Numbered from the stretch's first letter, positions 9,074 to 17,855 are shown. The stretch is 64,000 nt of DNA from Kitasatospora atroaurantiaca (GCF_007828955.1 NZ_VIVR01000001.1:6510001-6574000); one strand, 5' to 3'. A program made the numbers and translations. Notes: generated by a model not told the origin, from the letters alone.

Positions 9074-10138
9074 ATGTCAGCTTCACTCCCCAGGATTACC
9101 GTGGCTGTCGCCTTCGCCAGGATGCCGTCCTCTCAGAATCCCCTGTCCAAGGGCAGGATCGGAGAAGATGCCATGTGTGCTTATTATCGATGCATCGTGG
9201 TGTGTTTCGCTTCGATTCGCCGCTGGAACCCGAATGTCGACCTTGTGCTTGTCTCGGCGGATTCCCTGCCGGAGCCGTTCTGCGGCCAGTTGGATCGACT
9301 GGGTGTCCAGATCGTGCTGGCACACTTCGGGCATCGTCCCCCCGAAGGCCTCGGAAAATGGGGAGGTTCGCTCTTCCTGTTCGATGCTCTGGAGAAGCTG
9401 AGAGGGAAGGGCGGGCTCCAGATTTTCATTGATCCGGACGTTCTCTGTGTGCGCCCTCTCGATGATCTGGTGGCCTCGCTCGGTGAGGCGGTCGGGGTGC
9501 AGGGGGAGCGGCTTCAGGATCTCCAGAAGCCGTCCTCGGACAAGTTCAAGGGATATCGCCAGACATGTGCGGAGATGTATCCGGAGCTGGGAGAGGCGAC
9601 GCTCGAGCACGGGATGTACGGCGGTCACTTCTACGCCGTCCCGGAGCGTTGGACGCCGTTGCTGCTGGAGCGCATCGAGAGGGCGTGGAAGCTGTCGCTG
9701 GTGCGATTCGAGCAAGGCAGGCCGACGTTCTCGACGGAGGAGCCGATCATGAACTATGCGGTTCGTGCCGTGCCTGTGATGGAGATGGGCAGTTATGTCC
9801 GGAGTATCCCCACCGCGCCGTGGCGTCGCTTCCTCACCGACCCGGACATTATCCGCGGGTTGACTCTGTGGCATCTCATCCATGAGAAGGATATGGGTTT
9901 CCAGCGTATGTACGGCTGTGCTGCTGATCCGCTGTCGTGGTTCTGGAGATCCTCCCCGGAGGAGTTCCGTGACAAGGCCGGGGCAATGATGTCGGCCACC
10001 CATCAGACTCCGCAGCGGGCTCTGCTCAACTTCTGCGGTGACATCATCGAGCGGGTCACCAGTGAGCGTGCGCAGAATCGCCTGAAGCCGCTCTACACGC
10101 AGCTGGTCAGGATCAGCACGCTCCTGCGACGTCCGTGA
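9074..10138 (+). CDS. GT-A-fold glycosyltransferase-like protein
   Basis: 354 aa. The layout (N-terminal ITVAVAFAR strand, LVLVSADSLP, a central IFIDPDVL with a DxD-like pair at D120/D122, and KWGGSLFLFDAL) is typical of nucleotide-diphospho-sugar transferases of the GT-A fold that act on surface glycans. No signal peptide or transmembrane segment is apparent, so it should act in the cytoplasm. GGAG 8 bp upstream supports the ATG at 9074. Codon use is visibly less GC-biased than its neighbours (for example ATTTTCATTGAT, TATGCGGTTCGT), which suggests transfer. It lies divergent from the ATP-grasp gene and converges on the flippase. Donor and acceptor are unknown. Confidence 0.68.
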   Translation: MSASLPRITVAVAFARMPSSQNPLSKGRIGEDAMCAYYRCIVVCFASIRRWNPNVDLVLVSADSLPEPFCGQLDRLGVQIVLAHFGHRPPEGLGKWGGSLFLFDALEKLRGKGGLQIFIDPDVLCVRPLDDLVASLGEAVGVQGERLQDLQKPSSDKFKGYRQTCAEMYPELGEATLEHGMYGGHFYAVPERWTPLLLERIERAWKLSLVRFEQGRPTFSTEEPIMNYAVRAVPVMEMGSYVRSIPTAPWRRFLTDPDIIRGLTLWHLIHEKDMGFQRMYGCAADPLSWFWRSSPEEFRDKAGAMMSATHQTPQRALLNFCGDIIERVTSERAQNRLKPLYTQLVRISTLLRRP

Positions 10139-10177
10139 CCGGCTTCGAGCTCGCCCGTACCGGAAGAGAGCGTCGGT

Positions 10178-11647
10178 TCACTGGGTGACGAGCCCGCGGG
10201 CGACGGCGGTGGAGTAGAAGGGAAGCCGGCGCCGGGCTGCTACGCACACCAGGGCAACAGGTGCCATGCCGAGCAGCCCGTGCATGATCTGTGACAGCGG
10301 CCCGTCCCCCCATCGCGCAGCCAGGGATCCGCTGACGTACAGGGCCCCTCCGACCGCCGCGTGGATGAGATAAGGCCGGACGAGCGACGGCAGATGGCAC
10401 AGCCGTGCGCGATGCCAGCGGACGAGCTGCGCCAGATGACCGACGGCGGAGGCGGCGGAGTAGGCCGCGGCGACGAGCGCAAGGCTTCGGCCCGCGGCTA
10501 CCCCGAGCGCGACGACACCGGCCGTGATCGCCACGACGAGTAGTTGGGTCTGCAGCAGCGCTCCCATGGCTTTGCGGACCTCATCGACCGTGTAGCCGAC
10601 TTGACACAACAGCACCAACGGCGCGCCCGCGGCGAAGACCGTCATCAACTCACCCGCGGTTCCCCAGCCGGGCCCCAGCAAGAGCCGTAGCGCCGCTGGA
10701 CCGACGGCGGCCAGCACGCCGAAGGAGACGAAGGCGATGGCCGAGGCGGCGCTGAGCAGATCGGGCAGGGCGTTGCCGAGTGTCCGGCCTTCGCCGTTGA
10801 TTCGCGCCAGAGAGGGCATGACGGAGCAGCGCAGGCGGTGGCACAGGGTGCCCATCGGCAGCCCCACCACGAGCGAAGCCCGGGAGTACTGACCGGTGGC
10901 GGTCGGCCCGAGGACGCGGGTGACCGCGTACATGGGTACGTTGGTGGCGAGAATCTGGATCACTCTGTACCCGGCGAAGGCCCCGGACACTCCGACCATG
11001 GAGCGGGCCGGTACCCGGGGGCCCACCGGTAGCGGACAGCGGGCGAGCCGTAGGCCGGCAATTCCCAGCGTCACCACCGTAGTGACGATCCGAGCGGCCA
11101 CCAAGCCGTACGGGCTCCATCCTGCGGCAAGCAGGGCCGAGCCGACGGCCATGCCGACGAGGAGCGCGCCCGTCTCGGTGAACGAGGCGAAGCGGGCGAG
11201 ATCCATGCGCCGTAGCGCCGCAGTGGATGCGTAGAGAAGAGGCTCGGTGAGAAAGAGCAACCCGAACAGTCGGACTGTGGGCTCGATCTCCGGCAGCCCC
11301 CACACGTTGGCGCACAGCGAGGCCACCGCCTGGGTCGTGGCGAAGCACAGCGCGCCGCTGACCGCCGCGACGCGGTAGGCGGTGCGCACCGTCTGCCGGG
11401 TCAGGTGCTCTGCACGCAGCAGGTAGGTGAACAGGCCCGCGTCTGCGATGTTGCCGAGAGCGGCAAGGGAGGCGCTCGCCGCGGCGTAGTCACCGAAGTG
11501 GCGGGGGGACACCACGCGAGCGGTGTAGGCCGTGTAGCAGAGCTGGAGGAGCACCCCCGCGACGGCTGCGGAGTAGTTCCAGAGCAGTGCCCTGAAACTG
11601 GTGCGCGCCTCCGGGCTTGCGGTTCCGACGGACAAGGACTCTCCCAT
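10178..11647 (-). CDS. Wzx-type polysaccharide flippase (MOP/MATE superfamily)
   Basis: 489 aa, almost entirely hydrophobic helices, about 12-14 in number, beginning ALLWNYSAAVAGVLLQLCYTAYTARVVSPRHFGDYAAASASLA, a characteristic first helix pair of oligosaccharide flippases and teichoic-type exporters (quoted in two adjoining pieces: residues about 20-40 and 41-62). Such proteins move undecaprenyl-linked glycans across the plasma membrane. It lies between a GT-A-like transferase and a polysaccharide deacetylase, which fits a surface-polymer pathway. No Wzy-type polymerase was found in the window, so polymerisation, if any, must be encoded elsewhere. Confidence 0.82.
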   Translation of the reverse strand: MGESLSVGTASPEARTSFRALLWNYSAAVAGVLLQLCYTAYTARVVSPRHFGDYAAASASLAALGNIADAGLFTYLLRAEHLTRQTVRTAYRVAAVSGALCFATTQAVASLCANVWGLPEIEPTVRLFGLLFLTEPLLYASTAALRRMDLARFASFTETGALLVGMAVGSALLAAGWSPYGLVAARIVTTVVTLGIAGLRLARCPLPVGPRVPARSMVGVSGAFAGYRVIQILATNVPMYAVTRVLGPTATGQYSRASLVVGLPMGTLCHRLRCSVMPSLARINGEGRTLGNALPDLLSAASAIAFVSFGVLAAVGPAALRLLLGPGWGTAGELMTVFAAGAPLVLLCQVGYTVDEVRKAMGALLQTQLLVVAITAGVVALGVAAGRSLALVAAAYSAASAVGHLAQLVRWHRARLCHLPSLVRPYLIHAAVGGALYVSGSLAARWGDGPLSQIMHGLLGMAPVALVCVAARRRLPFYSTAVARGLVTQ

Positions 11648-11810
11648 CGAGGTCCGGCTGCGCCGTTCTCGGCGGAGGCGTCGACGTCGTGTCCACGATA
11701 GGTCGGCCGGGCGAGCAGCCGGATCGCGTCAGCGGCGGGTCCGGCGGAAATCATCCATTTGCGGATTCGTTCCGGATCGTGCGCCGGATCGCCGCACAAC
11801 CGACTTTCCG

Positions 11811-12815
11811 TCAGGACTTGCTGCTGAGCAGCTGACCCGCGTGCGCCGCGGTACGGGCGGCGCGGCGGGCGACCCTGAACACGGCCGGGTGGAGGCCGGA
11901 CAGGATCGTCTCCAGCCGGTCCGAGCTGGTCCGGGTGGAGACCACCAGCCGGTCGATCCGCAGGGGATTCAGGCCCTCGAGAGCGGCCAGCCGGTGGTTG
12001 TACAGGAACCCTGAGCGGTACCCGGCACCGGCGAGGAGGCGGTGCGCCCGCTCGTCGGTGTTGCCGTTGGGATAGGCGAAGGTGGTCGGCGGACGGCCGA
12101 GCGCCCGACTCAGCAGCGCGTGAGCCTCCAGCACCTCGGCCCGCACCTGGTCGTCGTCGCAGCGGTCGAGGCACGGGTGGGTCAGGGTGTGGTTGCCGAT
12201 GACGACACCGCCCGCCTCCAGCTCCTGCAGGTCGTCGGCGGTGAGCTGGTGTCGCCGGGGCGCGGGCGTGGCGGCGCTCGCGCGCAACTCGTCCAGGGCC
12301 AGCTGCCGTTCGTGCTCCGACAGCAGCTTCAGCAGGTGGACGGTGGCCTCGGGCCGGGCGGCGGGGACACGGCCGGTGGTGCCGCCGTGGCGGGCCAGAT
12401 GCTCCACCTCGTCCCACCAGAACGGCTGGTCGGTCCCGAGGAGACCGGGGATGACGAAGCACACGGCCGGGATCCCGCGCGCTGCCAGCAGGGGCAGGGC
12501 GTGCGTGTGCACGGTTCGGTCCCCGTCGTCAAAGGTGATCAGCACACTGCGCGGCGGCAAGGGCGGACCGCCGCGCGCGGCCTCCTCGACCTGGCGCAGC
12601 GAGACCGGCACCGAAGAGCGCTGCAGCTGGTCGAGATGGGCCTCGAACCCCGCGGCATCCTCGATCCCGTGATAGCCGAGGACGGCGAGCCGGCCCGCGG
12701 ACCTGCGCCGGAACCAGGCCTGAGCCGGGGATCGACGCAGTGCGGCATCTGCACCCTCCCAGGCGTTGCAGCGCGCGTACCAGGGCGCGAGCCTCGCCCT
12801 GACGGCCGGGTTCAC
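11811..12815 (-). CDS. Polysaccharide deacetylase (NodB homology domain)
   Basis: 334 aa. NodB signatures are intact: VLGYHGI, motif 1 LITFDDG (catalytic base and metal Asp), motif 2 IGNHTLTHP (metal histidines), and motif 3 FAYPNGN. The family removes N- or O-acetyl groups from chitin-like, peptidoglycan or exopolysaccharide sugars (CE4). No signal peptide is visible: the N-terminus MNPAVRARLAPWYAR is basic and amphipathic rather than a signal sequence. It may therefore act on cytoplasmic lipid-linked intermediates. It is cotranscribed with, or just upstream of, the flippase with a 163-bp gap. Confidence 0.85.
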   Translation of the reverse strand: MNPAVRARLAPWYARCNAWEGADAALRRSPAQAWFRRRSAGRLAVLGYHGIEDAAGFEAHLDQLQRSSVPVSLRQVEEAARGGPPLPPRSVLITFDDGDRTVHTHALPLLAARGIPAVCFVIPGLLGTDQPFWWDEVEHLARHGGTTGRVPAARPEATVHLLKLLSEHERQLALDELRASAATPAPRRHQLTADDLQELEAGGVVIGNHTLTHPCLDRCDDDQVRAEVLEAHALLSRALGRPPTTFAYPNGNTDERAHRLLAGAGYRSGFLYNHRLAALEGLNPLRIDRLVVSTRTSSDRLETILSGLHPAVFRVARRAARTAAHAGQLLSSKS

Positions 12816-12989
12816 GCCCGGACCGGAGCGGGGAAGGAGGCGCCGAGGCCGCCCCCCGCGTTGTGGCGGGCCGCGGCCGCGAGGCGATCAGGAAGCGTGG
12901 CGAGAGGAGCCGGCGGGCTCGTGGCGATGCGCCGGGTCGGCTCATCGTGCTTCATGACTGCTCCTAATGTGTCACTTATCCCGCGTTGG

Positions 12990-13010
12990 ACCGGACTTCT
13001 GACGTCCGGT
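12990..13010. promoter_or_regulatory. Inverted repeat in the leader of the GT4 gene
   Basis: ACCGGAC and GTCCGGT flank a 7-bp spacer in the divergent region between the deacetylase and the glycosyltransferase, 28 bp before the chosen start. It could be an operator or a small leader hairpin. Confidence 0.35.
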
Positions 13011-13037
13011 TGGTCGGGCTATGGCAATTTATCCACC

Positions 13038-14216
13038 ATGACTACGGAGCACCGGGCGACACGCCACTGCGCGCGGCGTCCACAGATCACCTTGATCATG
13101 CCGTTCCTCTCGGAGTTCCGGCAGTCCTTCTTCCGGAGGATGGCGGAGGACCTGAACGACCGGGGGGTAGGCCTCGTGGTTGCCTACGGAGCCCCGTACA
13201 ACCGAGATCAGCGCGAGCGCCAGGACGTCGTCGACATCGAGGGCGCGGTACGGCTGCCGCAGTGGAGCGCCCATGTGGCAGGCCGCCCGCTGGTCCACAA
13301 GCGGCTCGGCTCCCTGGTGCGCTCCTCGGACGTGCTGGTGGTCGACCAGTCGCTGCGCAACCTGGAGCTGTACCCGCTCCTGCTCCGGCAGCTGGTCGGC
13401 CGGGGGCCGACGGTCGCCATGTGGGATCACGGCCGGACCTACACCCGGCCGCAGTCGCGGCTGGAACAGTCGCTCAAGTACGCCCTCACGCGGCGCGCCA
13501 GCTGGTTCTTCTCCTACACCGCAGGCGGTGCGCAGGCGGTGACCGAGCGGGGATTCCCCCGACAGCGGGTGACGGTCGTGCAGAACACCATCGACACCGC
13601 CGAGCTCAGCGCGGCCTATCGGAATGTGACGGATGACCAGCTCTCGGAACTGCACCACGAGTACGGGCTCACACCCGGCCGGACCGGGCTGTTCGTCGGC
13701 GCGCTGAGCCCCAGCAAGCGCATCCCGTTCCTGATCGAGGCGGCCGACGAGATCGCCGCAAGGTTGCCGGGGTTCCGGCTGCTGGTCGCGGGAACGGGCC
13801 AGCAGAGGGCTCTGGTCGAGGAAGCGGCGGCCAGATCGAGCGCGGTGGTCCCGGTGGGCCAGGCGTTCGGCGCGCGCAAGGCGTTGCTCGGGGCGGTGTC
13901 CGACGTGCTGCTGATGCCAGGTCTGGTGGGGCTGTGCGCGGTGGACTCCTTCGTCCTCCAGGTACCTGTCGTCACGACCGCCTGGCCGTGGCACGCTCCG
14001 GAGTTCGAATACCTGGAGCACGGCCGCAACGCACTCGTCGCACCGGATGACCCTGGGCAGTACGCCCGCGCCGTGGCCGATCTGCTCGGCAACCCCGGAG
14101 AGCTCGACGCCATGCGACGCGAATGCGGAAACGACGCGCAGCGCTACACCATCGAGGAGATGAGCCGCCGGTTCGTCGAGGGGCTCGTACGCCTGCTGGA
14201 GGACACCGCGCGATGA
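13038..14216 (+). CDS. GT4-family glycosyltransferase
   Basis: 392 aa. It has an N-terminal Rossmann half (ITLIMPFLSEFRQSFFRRMA), a linker, and a GT-B C-terminal half with GLFVGALSPSKRIPFLIEAA, FRLLVAGTG and a sugar-nucleotide-binding region ending EFEYLEHGRNALVAPDDP, in which the E-x-G-like arrangement of GT4 enzymes is recognisable. It transfers a hexose from an NDP-sugar to a glycan acceptor. The start is uncertain: ATG 13038 begins just before the fold, but an in-frame ATG at 12954 would add 28 poorly conserved residues, and neither has a strong Shine-Dalgarno. Its stop overlaps the next start (ATGA), implying translational coupling with the FemAB-like gene. Confidence 0.82.
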   Translation: MTTEHRATRHCARRPQITLIMPFLSEFRQSFFRRMAEDLNDRGVGLVVAYGAPYNRDQRERQDVVDIEGAVRLPQWSAHVAGRPLVHKRLGSLVRSSDVLVVDQSLRNLELYPLLLRQLVGRGPTVAMWDHGRTYTRPQSRLEQSLKYALTRRASWFFSYTAGGAQAVTERGFPRQRVTVVQNTIDTAELSAAYRNVTDDQLSELHHEYGLTPGRTGLFVGALSPSKRIPFLIEAADEIAARLPGFRLLVAGTGQQRALVEEAAARSSAVVPVGQAFGARKALLGAVSDVLLMPGLVGLCAVDSFVLQVPVVTTAWPWHAPEFEYLEHGRNALVAPDDPGQYARAVADLLGNPGELDAMRRECGNDAQRYTIEEMSRRFVEGLVRLLEDTAR

Positions 14217-15355
14217 CCCGACCCGCTGACCCGTCCAGCGCGCTTGCTGCGCAGGCCACCCCCGGCCTGCAGGTCCACCGCACACCCGGCACGCTCGCGC
14301 CGCTGGAACCGGGCTGGCGGGACCTGGTCGCATCGCTGCCCGGCTCCTCGTACTTCATGACCCCCGACTGGGTGCTCGGTGCCTGGGAGACCATGGACCC
14401 GGACACCCCGGCCACGGTCGAGGTGGCGGTATGGAGCGGGCCAGCCGGTCGGGTCGAGGCGGTGGCCCCGGTCCTCCGCGTCCGAGGCAGACTGCACCAT
14501 CGGCTCCCGCTGCCCGTGACCAGTTGGACCCTCCTGGGGTACGCGGCCGACGCGGCCGACCACGGTCTCCTCCCCGCCGCGCCGCACCGCCGAGAGGAGG
14601 TCAGGGCCTGGCTTCGTCGCCGCACTCGGTGGAGCAGCTTCTGGTTGCCGGCCATGGATCCCGAGGCCGACCCCTACCTCCTCCCACCCGGTACTCGCCG
14701 CATCGCCAGGAACACCTGCCCCCGGCTGGCGATCGGTCCGGGCGCCGCCGTCGGATCCAGCGGGTTCCGCAAGGACGTCCGCCGCTACGAGCGACAACTC
14801 GCCCAGCAGGAGGTGTCCTTCCGCTGGGTGGCGCCGCCGGACATGACCGCCGAGGTGCTGGACGCCGTGCTGAGGCTGCACCGGCTGCGCCAGGACCACA
14901 AGGGGAACACCACCGGCTTCGGCCCCGAGCGGCGAGGCTTCCACCTGCGGCTCCAGCAGCGCGCCGACGCAGACCGCGGGCCCGCGGCACTGGTGGCCGA
15001 ACACCAGGGCACTGTGATCGGAGCGGTCTACGGCTTTCTGTGGAGCAACACCTTCGCCTACTACAACGGCGGATGGGACCCGGCCTACGCCCGCCTGAGC
15101 CTCGGTACAGTCCTCGTCAACCGAGCCATCTCCGCAGCGGCCGAGCACGGAGTGCGGACCTTCGACTTCCTGCGCGGCGACGAGCCGTACAAGTACCGCC
15201 CGTTCGGCGCGCACGATCGCCATGACGTCCAGTGGCTCCGCCCCCGCAGCCTGACGGCCGTCCTCGCCGGCACCGCCATCCACCAGCACGACCGCCGCCG
15301 GCCTCACGGGGCGACCCCACCACCGCCGGACGGATCGGCCAGCCCGGAGATCTGA
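14213..15355 (+). CDS. GNAT/FemAB-type acyltransferase (BioF2-like)
   Basis: 380 aa. Two GNAT-like halves are visible: an N-terminal half around YFMTPDWVLGAWETMDP, and a C-terminal half with FRKDVRRYERQL, IGAVYGFLWSNTFAYYNGGW, LGTVLVNRAI and FDFLRGDEPYKYRPFG. The last block is the hallmark of the FemAB/CelD (BioF2) group found in polysaccharide clusters. Members transfer amino-acyl or acyl groups to cell-wall or exopolysaccharide sugars. It starts inside the preceding gene's stop (ATGA at 14213-14216) and closes the accessory cluster just before the tRNA-Leu. Confidence 0.8.
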   Translation: MTRPADPSSALAAQATPGLQVHRTPGTLAPLEPGWRDLVASLPGSSYFMTPDWVLGAWETMDPDTPATVEVAVWSGPAGRVEAVAPVLRVRGRLHHRLPLPVTSWTLLGYAADAADHGLLPAAPHRREEVRAWLRRRTRWSSFWLPAMDPEADPYLLPPGTRRIARNTCPRLAIGPGAAVGSSGFRKDVRRYERQLAQQEVSFRWVAPPDMTAEVLDAVLRLHRLRQDHKGNTTGFGPERRGFHLRLQQRADADRGPAALVAEHQGTVIGAVYGFLWSNTFAYYNGGWDPAYARLSLGTVLVNRAISAAAEHGVRTFDFLRGDEPYKYRPFGAHDRHDVQWLRPRSLTAVLAGTAIHQHDRRRPHGATPPPPDGSASPEI

Positions 15356-15372
15356 ATCGTGTCCACGACGTG

Positions 15373-15407
15373 AAAAAGCGGACCGTGACTGTTGAGTCAC
15401 GGTCCGC
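15373..15407 (-). terminator. Rho-independent terminator of tRNA-Leu
   Basis: A 13-bp perfect stem (GCGGACCGTGACT / AGTCACGGTCCGC, 4-base loop) is followed on the minus strand by five U residues (15377-15373). This is a textbook intrinsic terminator for the leftward tRNA transcript. Confidence 0.85.
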
Positions 15408-15429
15408 ACATCTCACCTATGGAGCTGAG

Positions 15430-15514
15430 TGTCCGAGGGGGGACTTGAACCCCCACGCCCGATAAAGGGCACTAGCACCTCAAGCTAGCGCGTCTGCCAT
15501 TCCGCCACCCGGAC
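15430..15514 (-). tRNA. tRNA-Leu (anticodon GAG)
   Basis: The acceptor arms GTCCGGG and CTCGGAC pair over 7 bp (one G-U), and 15430 supplies the discriminator A. The anticodon stem CTAGC/GCTAG encloses the loop TTGAGGT with anticodon GAG at 15481-15479, reading CUC. A long variable arm (class II) and the T-arm GGGGGTTCAAGTCCCCC are present. CCA is not encoded. It reads leftward, so its 3' end faces the accessory cluster. Confidence 0.95.
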
Positions 15515-15745
15515 CGGGTGTCGCCCTCGCGGCTCTCCGCCGCGCTGACTCCATAACTGTAGCAAAGATCGGCTTGCGGGCCCAAAACCGTCCGTGGCGG
15601 GGGCCATGGGGCTTCGATCCGCGGGAATGGCCTTGGGGTGGCGCGATTGCTGAGGGAGGATGGCGGCATCGTGCCCGAAGGACCTCGGCCGTGGGCCGGG
15701 GGTGGCGCGGCGGTGCGCCGGCCGGGCCAGAGACGAGGAGTGACC

Positions 15746-17083
15746 GTGAGCGAGTCGAAGGCGGAGCGGGTGGCTGCCCCGAAGGTGACGGCCGAGTCGG
15801 AGGTCGCCGAGATCTGCCGCGACCTGATCCGGATCGACACCAGTAACTACGGTGACGGCACGGGCCCGGGGGAGCGGGGCGCGGCGGAGTACGTCGCGGA
15901 GCAGCTGGCCGAGTTCGGGCTCGAGCCGCAGATCTTCGAGTCCGCCAAGGGACGGGCCTCGACGGTGGTCCGGATCGAGGGCGAGGACCGCTCCCGTCCC
16001 GGCCTGCTGATCCACGGCCACACCGACGTGGTGCCGGCCAACGCCGCCGACTGGACGTACGACCCGTTCTCCGGGGAGATCGCGGACGGCTGCGTCTGGG
16101 GCCGTGGCGCGGTGGACATGAAGGACATGGACGCGATGACGCTCGCGGTGATCCGCGACCGGCTGCGGACGGGGCGCAAGCCCCCGCGTGACATCGTGCT
16201 CGCCTTCGTCGCGGACGAGGAGGCGGGCGGCACGTACGGCGCCCGCTACCTGGTCGACAAGCACCCCGAGCTGTTCGAGGGTGTCACGGAGGGCATCGGG
16301 GAGGTCGGCGGGTTCTCCTTCACGGTCAACAACGACGTGCGGCTGTACCTGATCGAGACGGCCGAGAAGGGCATGCACTGGATGCGGCTCACGGTCGAGG
16401 GCCGGGCCGGGCACGGGTCGATGGAGAACGACGACAACGCCATCACCGAGCTCTGCGAGGCGGTCGCCCGGCTGGGGCGGCACAAGTTCCCGCTGCGGAT
16501 CACCAAGACCGTCCGGGCCTTCCTCGACGAGCTGTCGGACGCGCTCGGGGTCGAGCTCGACCCCGAGAACATGGACGAGACGCTGCGGGTGCTCGGCGGC
16601 ATCGCCAAGATGATCGGCACCACGCTGCGCAACACCGCCCAGCCGACCATGCTCGGCGCCGGCTACAAGGTGAACGTCATCCCCGGCCAGGCCACCGCGC
16701 ACGTGGACGGGCGCTTCCTGCCCGGCTACGAGGAGGAGTTCCTGGCCGACCTGGACCGGGTGCTCGGGCCGCGGGTGAAGCGGGAGAGCCTGCACTCGGA
16801 CAAGGCGATCGAGACCAGCTTCGACGGCGCCCTGGTGGAGGCGATGCAGTCCGCACTGCGCGCCGAGGACCCGATCGCCCGGGCCGTGCCGTACTGCCTG
16901 TCGGGCGGCACCGATGCCAAGTCCTTCCAGGACCTCGGCATCCGCTGCTTCGGGTTCGCGCCGCTGCAGCTGCCGCCGGAGCTGGACTTCGCCGGGATGT
17001 TCCACGGCGTGGACGAGCGGGTGCCGGTGGAGGGGCTCAAGTTCGGCGTGCGCGTGCTGGACAGGTTCATCGACGCCTGCTGA
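15746..17083 (+). CDS. M20/M25/M40 family zinc peptidase
   Basis: 445 aa. Metal-binding motifs of the M20 clan are present: HGHTDVVPA (H92, with D94 orienting it), GRGAVDMKD (bridging D124), and the EE pair in VADEEAGG (residues 158-159, general base and metal ligand). A dimerisation (lid) domain spans about residues 190-330. Enzymes of this group are dinuclear-zinc dipeptidases or amidohydrolases; the exact substrate is unknown. GTG at 15746 is chosen because GAGGAG lies 5-6 bp upstream; an in-frame GTG at 15740 overlaps that site. There is no signal peptide. A long hairpin terminates the transcript. Confidence 0.87.
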   Translation: MSESKAERVAAPKVTAESEVAEICRDLIRIDTSNYGDGTGPGERGAAEYVAEQLAEFGLEPQIFESAKGRASTVVRIEGEDRSRPGLLIHGHTDVVPANAADWTYDPFSGEIADGCVWGRGAVDMKDMDAMTLAVIRDRLRTGRKPPRDIVLAFVADEEAGGTYGARYLVDKHPELFEGVTEGIGEVGGFSFTVNNDVRLYLIETAEKGMHWMRLTVEGRAGHGSMENDDNAITELCEAVARLGRHKFPLRITKTVRAFLDELSDALGVELDPENMDETLRVLGGIAKMIGTTLRNTAQPTMLGAGYKVNVIPGQATAHVDGRFLPGYEEEFLADLDRVLGPRVKRESLHSDKAIETSFDGALVEAMQSALRAEDPIARAVPYCLSGGTDAKSFQDLGIRCFGFAPLQLPPELDFAGMFHGVDERVPVEGLKFGVRVLDRFIDAC

Positions 17084-17106
17084 GAGCTTCTCGGATTCCG
17101 GACCGG

Positions 17107-17146
17107 ATGCGGACGGCCCGCCCTCCCGAGGGCGGGCCGTCCGCAT
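17107..17146 (+). terminator. Terminator after the M20 peptidase
   Basis: A 19-bp perfect inverted repeat with a 2-base loop, centred at 17126-17127 (arms 17107-17125 and 17128-17146). It is extremely GC-rich, with no U tract. Confidence 0.8.
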
Positions 17147-17342
17147 TGTCGGAGCTAATGACCGGAGAGCGGCTCTGGAAGCGTCGGAGAAACGATACTT
17201 CCCCCAATAGATGGTCGATTACGTGTGCGAGCTGTCACCGCTGCGGGTGAATGGGTGATCGCCTCCGTACCCCGTTTGCCACACCCTCGTTCACCCATAT
17301 GCAGCTCGGAGAACGGGTTGCGGAATCGACCAGGAGGAACCC

Positions 17343-17585
17343 ATGAAGGTCAAGAAGATCGCTGCTGTCGCCGCCGCCACCGGTGGGCTGGTTCTCGCGG
17401 GTGCGGGTGTCGCCGCCGCCCACGGTGGTGCGCAGGCCGAGGGTGCTGCCGTGAACTCCCCGGGCGTGGCCTCGGGCAACCTGATCCAGGTCCCCGTGCA
17501 CGTGCCGGTGAACGTCTGCGGCAACACCATCAACGTGATCGGCCTGCTGAACCCGGCGTTCGGCAACAACTGCCAGAACTTCTGA
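17343..17585 (+). CDS. Short chaplin
   Basis: 80 aa: a signal peptide (basic MKVKK, hydrophobic core, AAA-HG cleavage region around residue 27) then one chaplin domain (about 36-78) with the family pattern NSPGVASGNLIQVPVHVPVN, GNTINVIGLLNPAFGN and the two conserved cysteines C59 and C77. Short chaplins are secreted, assemble into amyloid-like hydrophobic fibrils on aerial hyphae and spores, and lower surface tension. AGGAGG-type sequence just upstream of the ATG supports the start. It lies next to a long, sortase-anchored chaplin, the arrangement of chpH and chpC in model streptomycetes as I recall it. Confidence 0.93.
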   Translation: MKVKKIAAVAAATGGLVLAGAGVAAAHGGAQAEGAAVNSPGVASGNLIQVPVHVPVNVCGNTINVIGLLNPAFGNNCQNF

Positions 17586-17620
17586 TCAATACCCGGTTGT
17601 TGATACCGGTCTCATGATCG

Positions 17621-17724
17621 ATGTGCCCTCGGGCGGCGAATGAACCGCCACCGGGGGCACATCCTTGTCCGCGTTCACGCGAATCCCGGATACCGGATCC
17701 CGGGGCCCCGGATCGGCGTGAACG
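17621..17724 (+). terminator. Imperfect hairpins between the two chaplin genes
   Basis: Two structures lie in the 270-bp gap. The first is an imperfect GC-rich hairpin at about 17621-17660 (TGCCC..GCGG paired with CCGC..GGGCA). The second is a repeat CGTTCACGC (17672-17680) / GCGTGAACG (17716-17724) enclosing further CCGG-rich self-complementary sequence. They probably separate the two transcripts, although the second could be an operator. Confidence 0.4.
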
Positions 17725-17855
17725 TGATGGGCGATGGATCACTCGATCGGGTGAGTCGGCTCCGTTCGGCTCAACCTTTGCCGGTGCGCCTCGTTGTGGG
17801 TTGTACGGGCAAAGGCCTCGTCAGGAATTCTTACAATCACAAGTCAGGGGAGTAC

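Noticed and set aside
1-15430. A direct repeat of the tRNA-Leu 3' end marking an island border
   Set aside because: I looked for repeats of the T-arm and acceptor sequence to the left and saw none in the window, so no att site is claimed.
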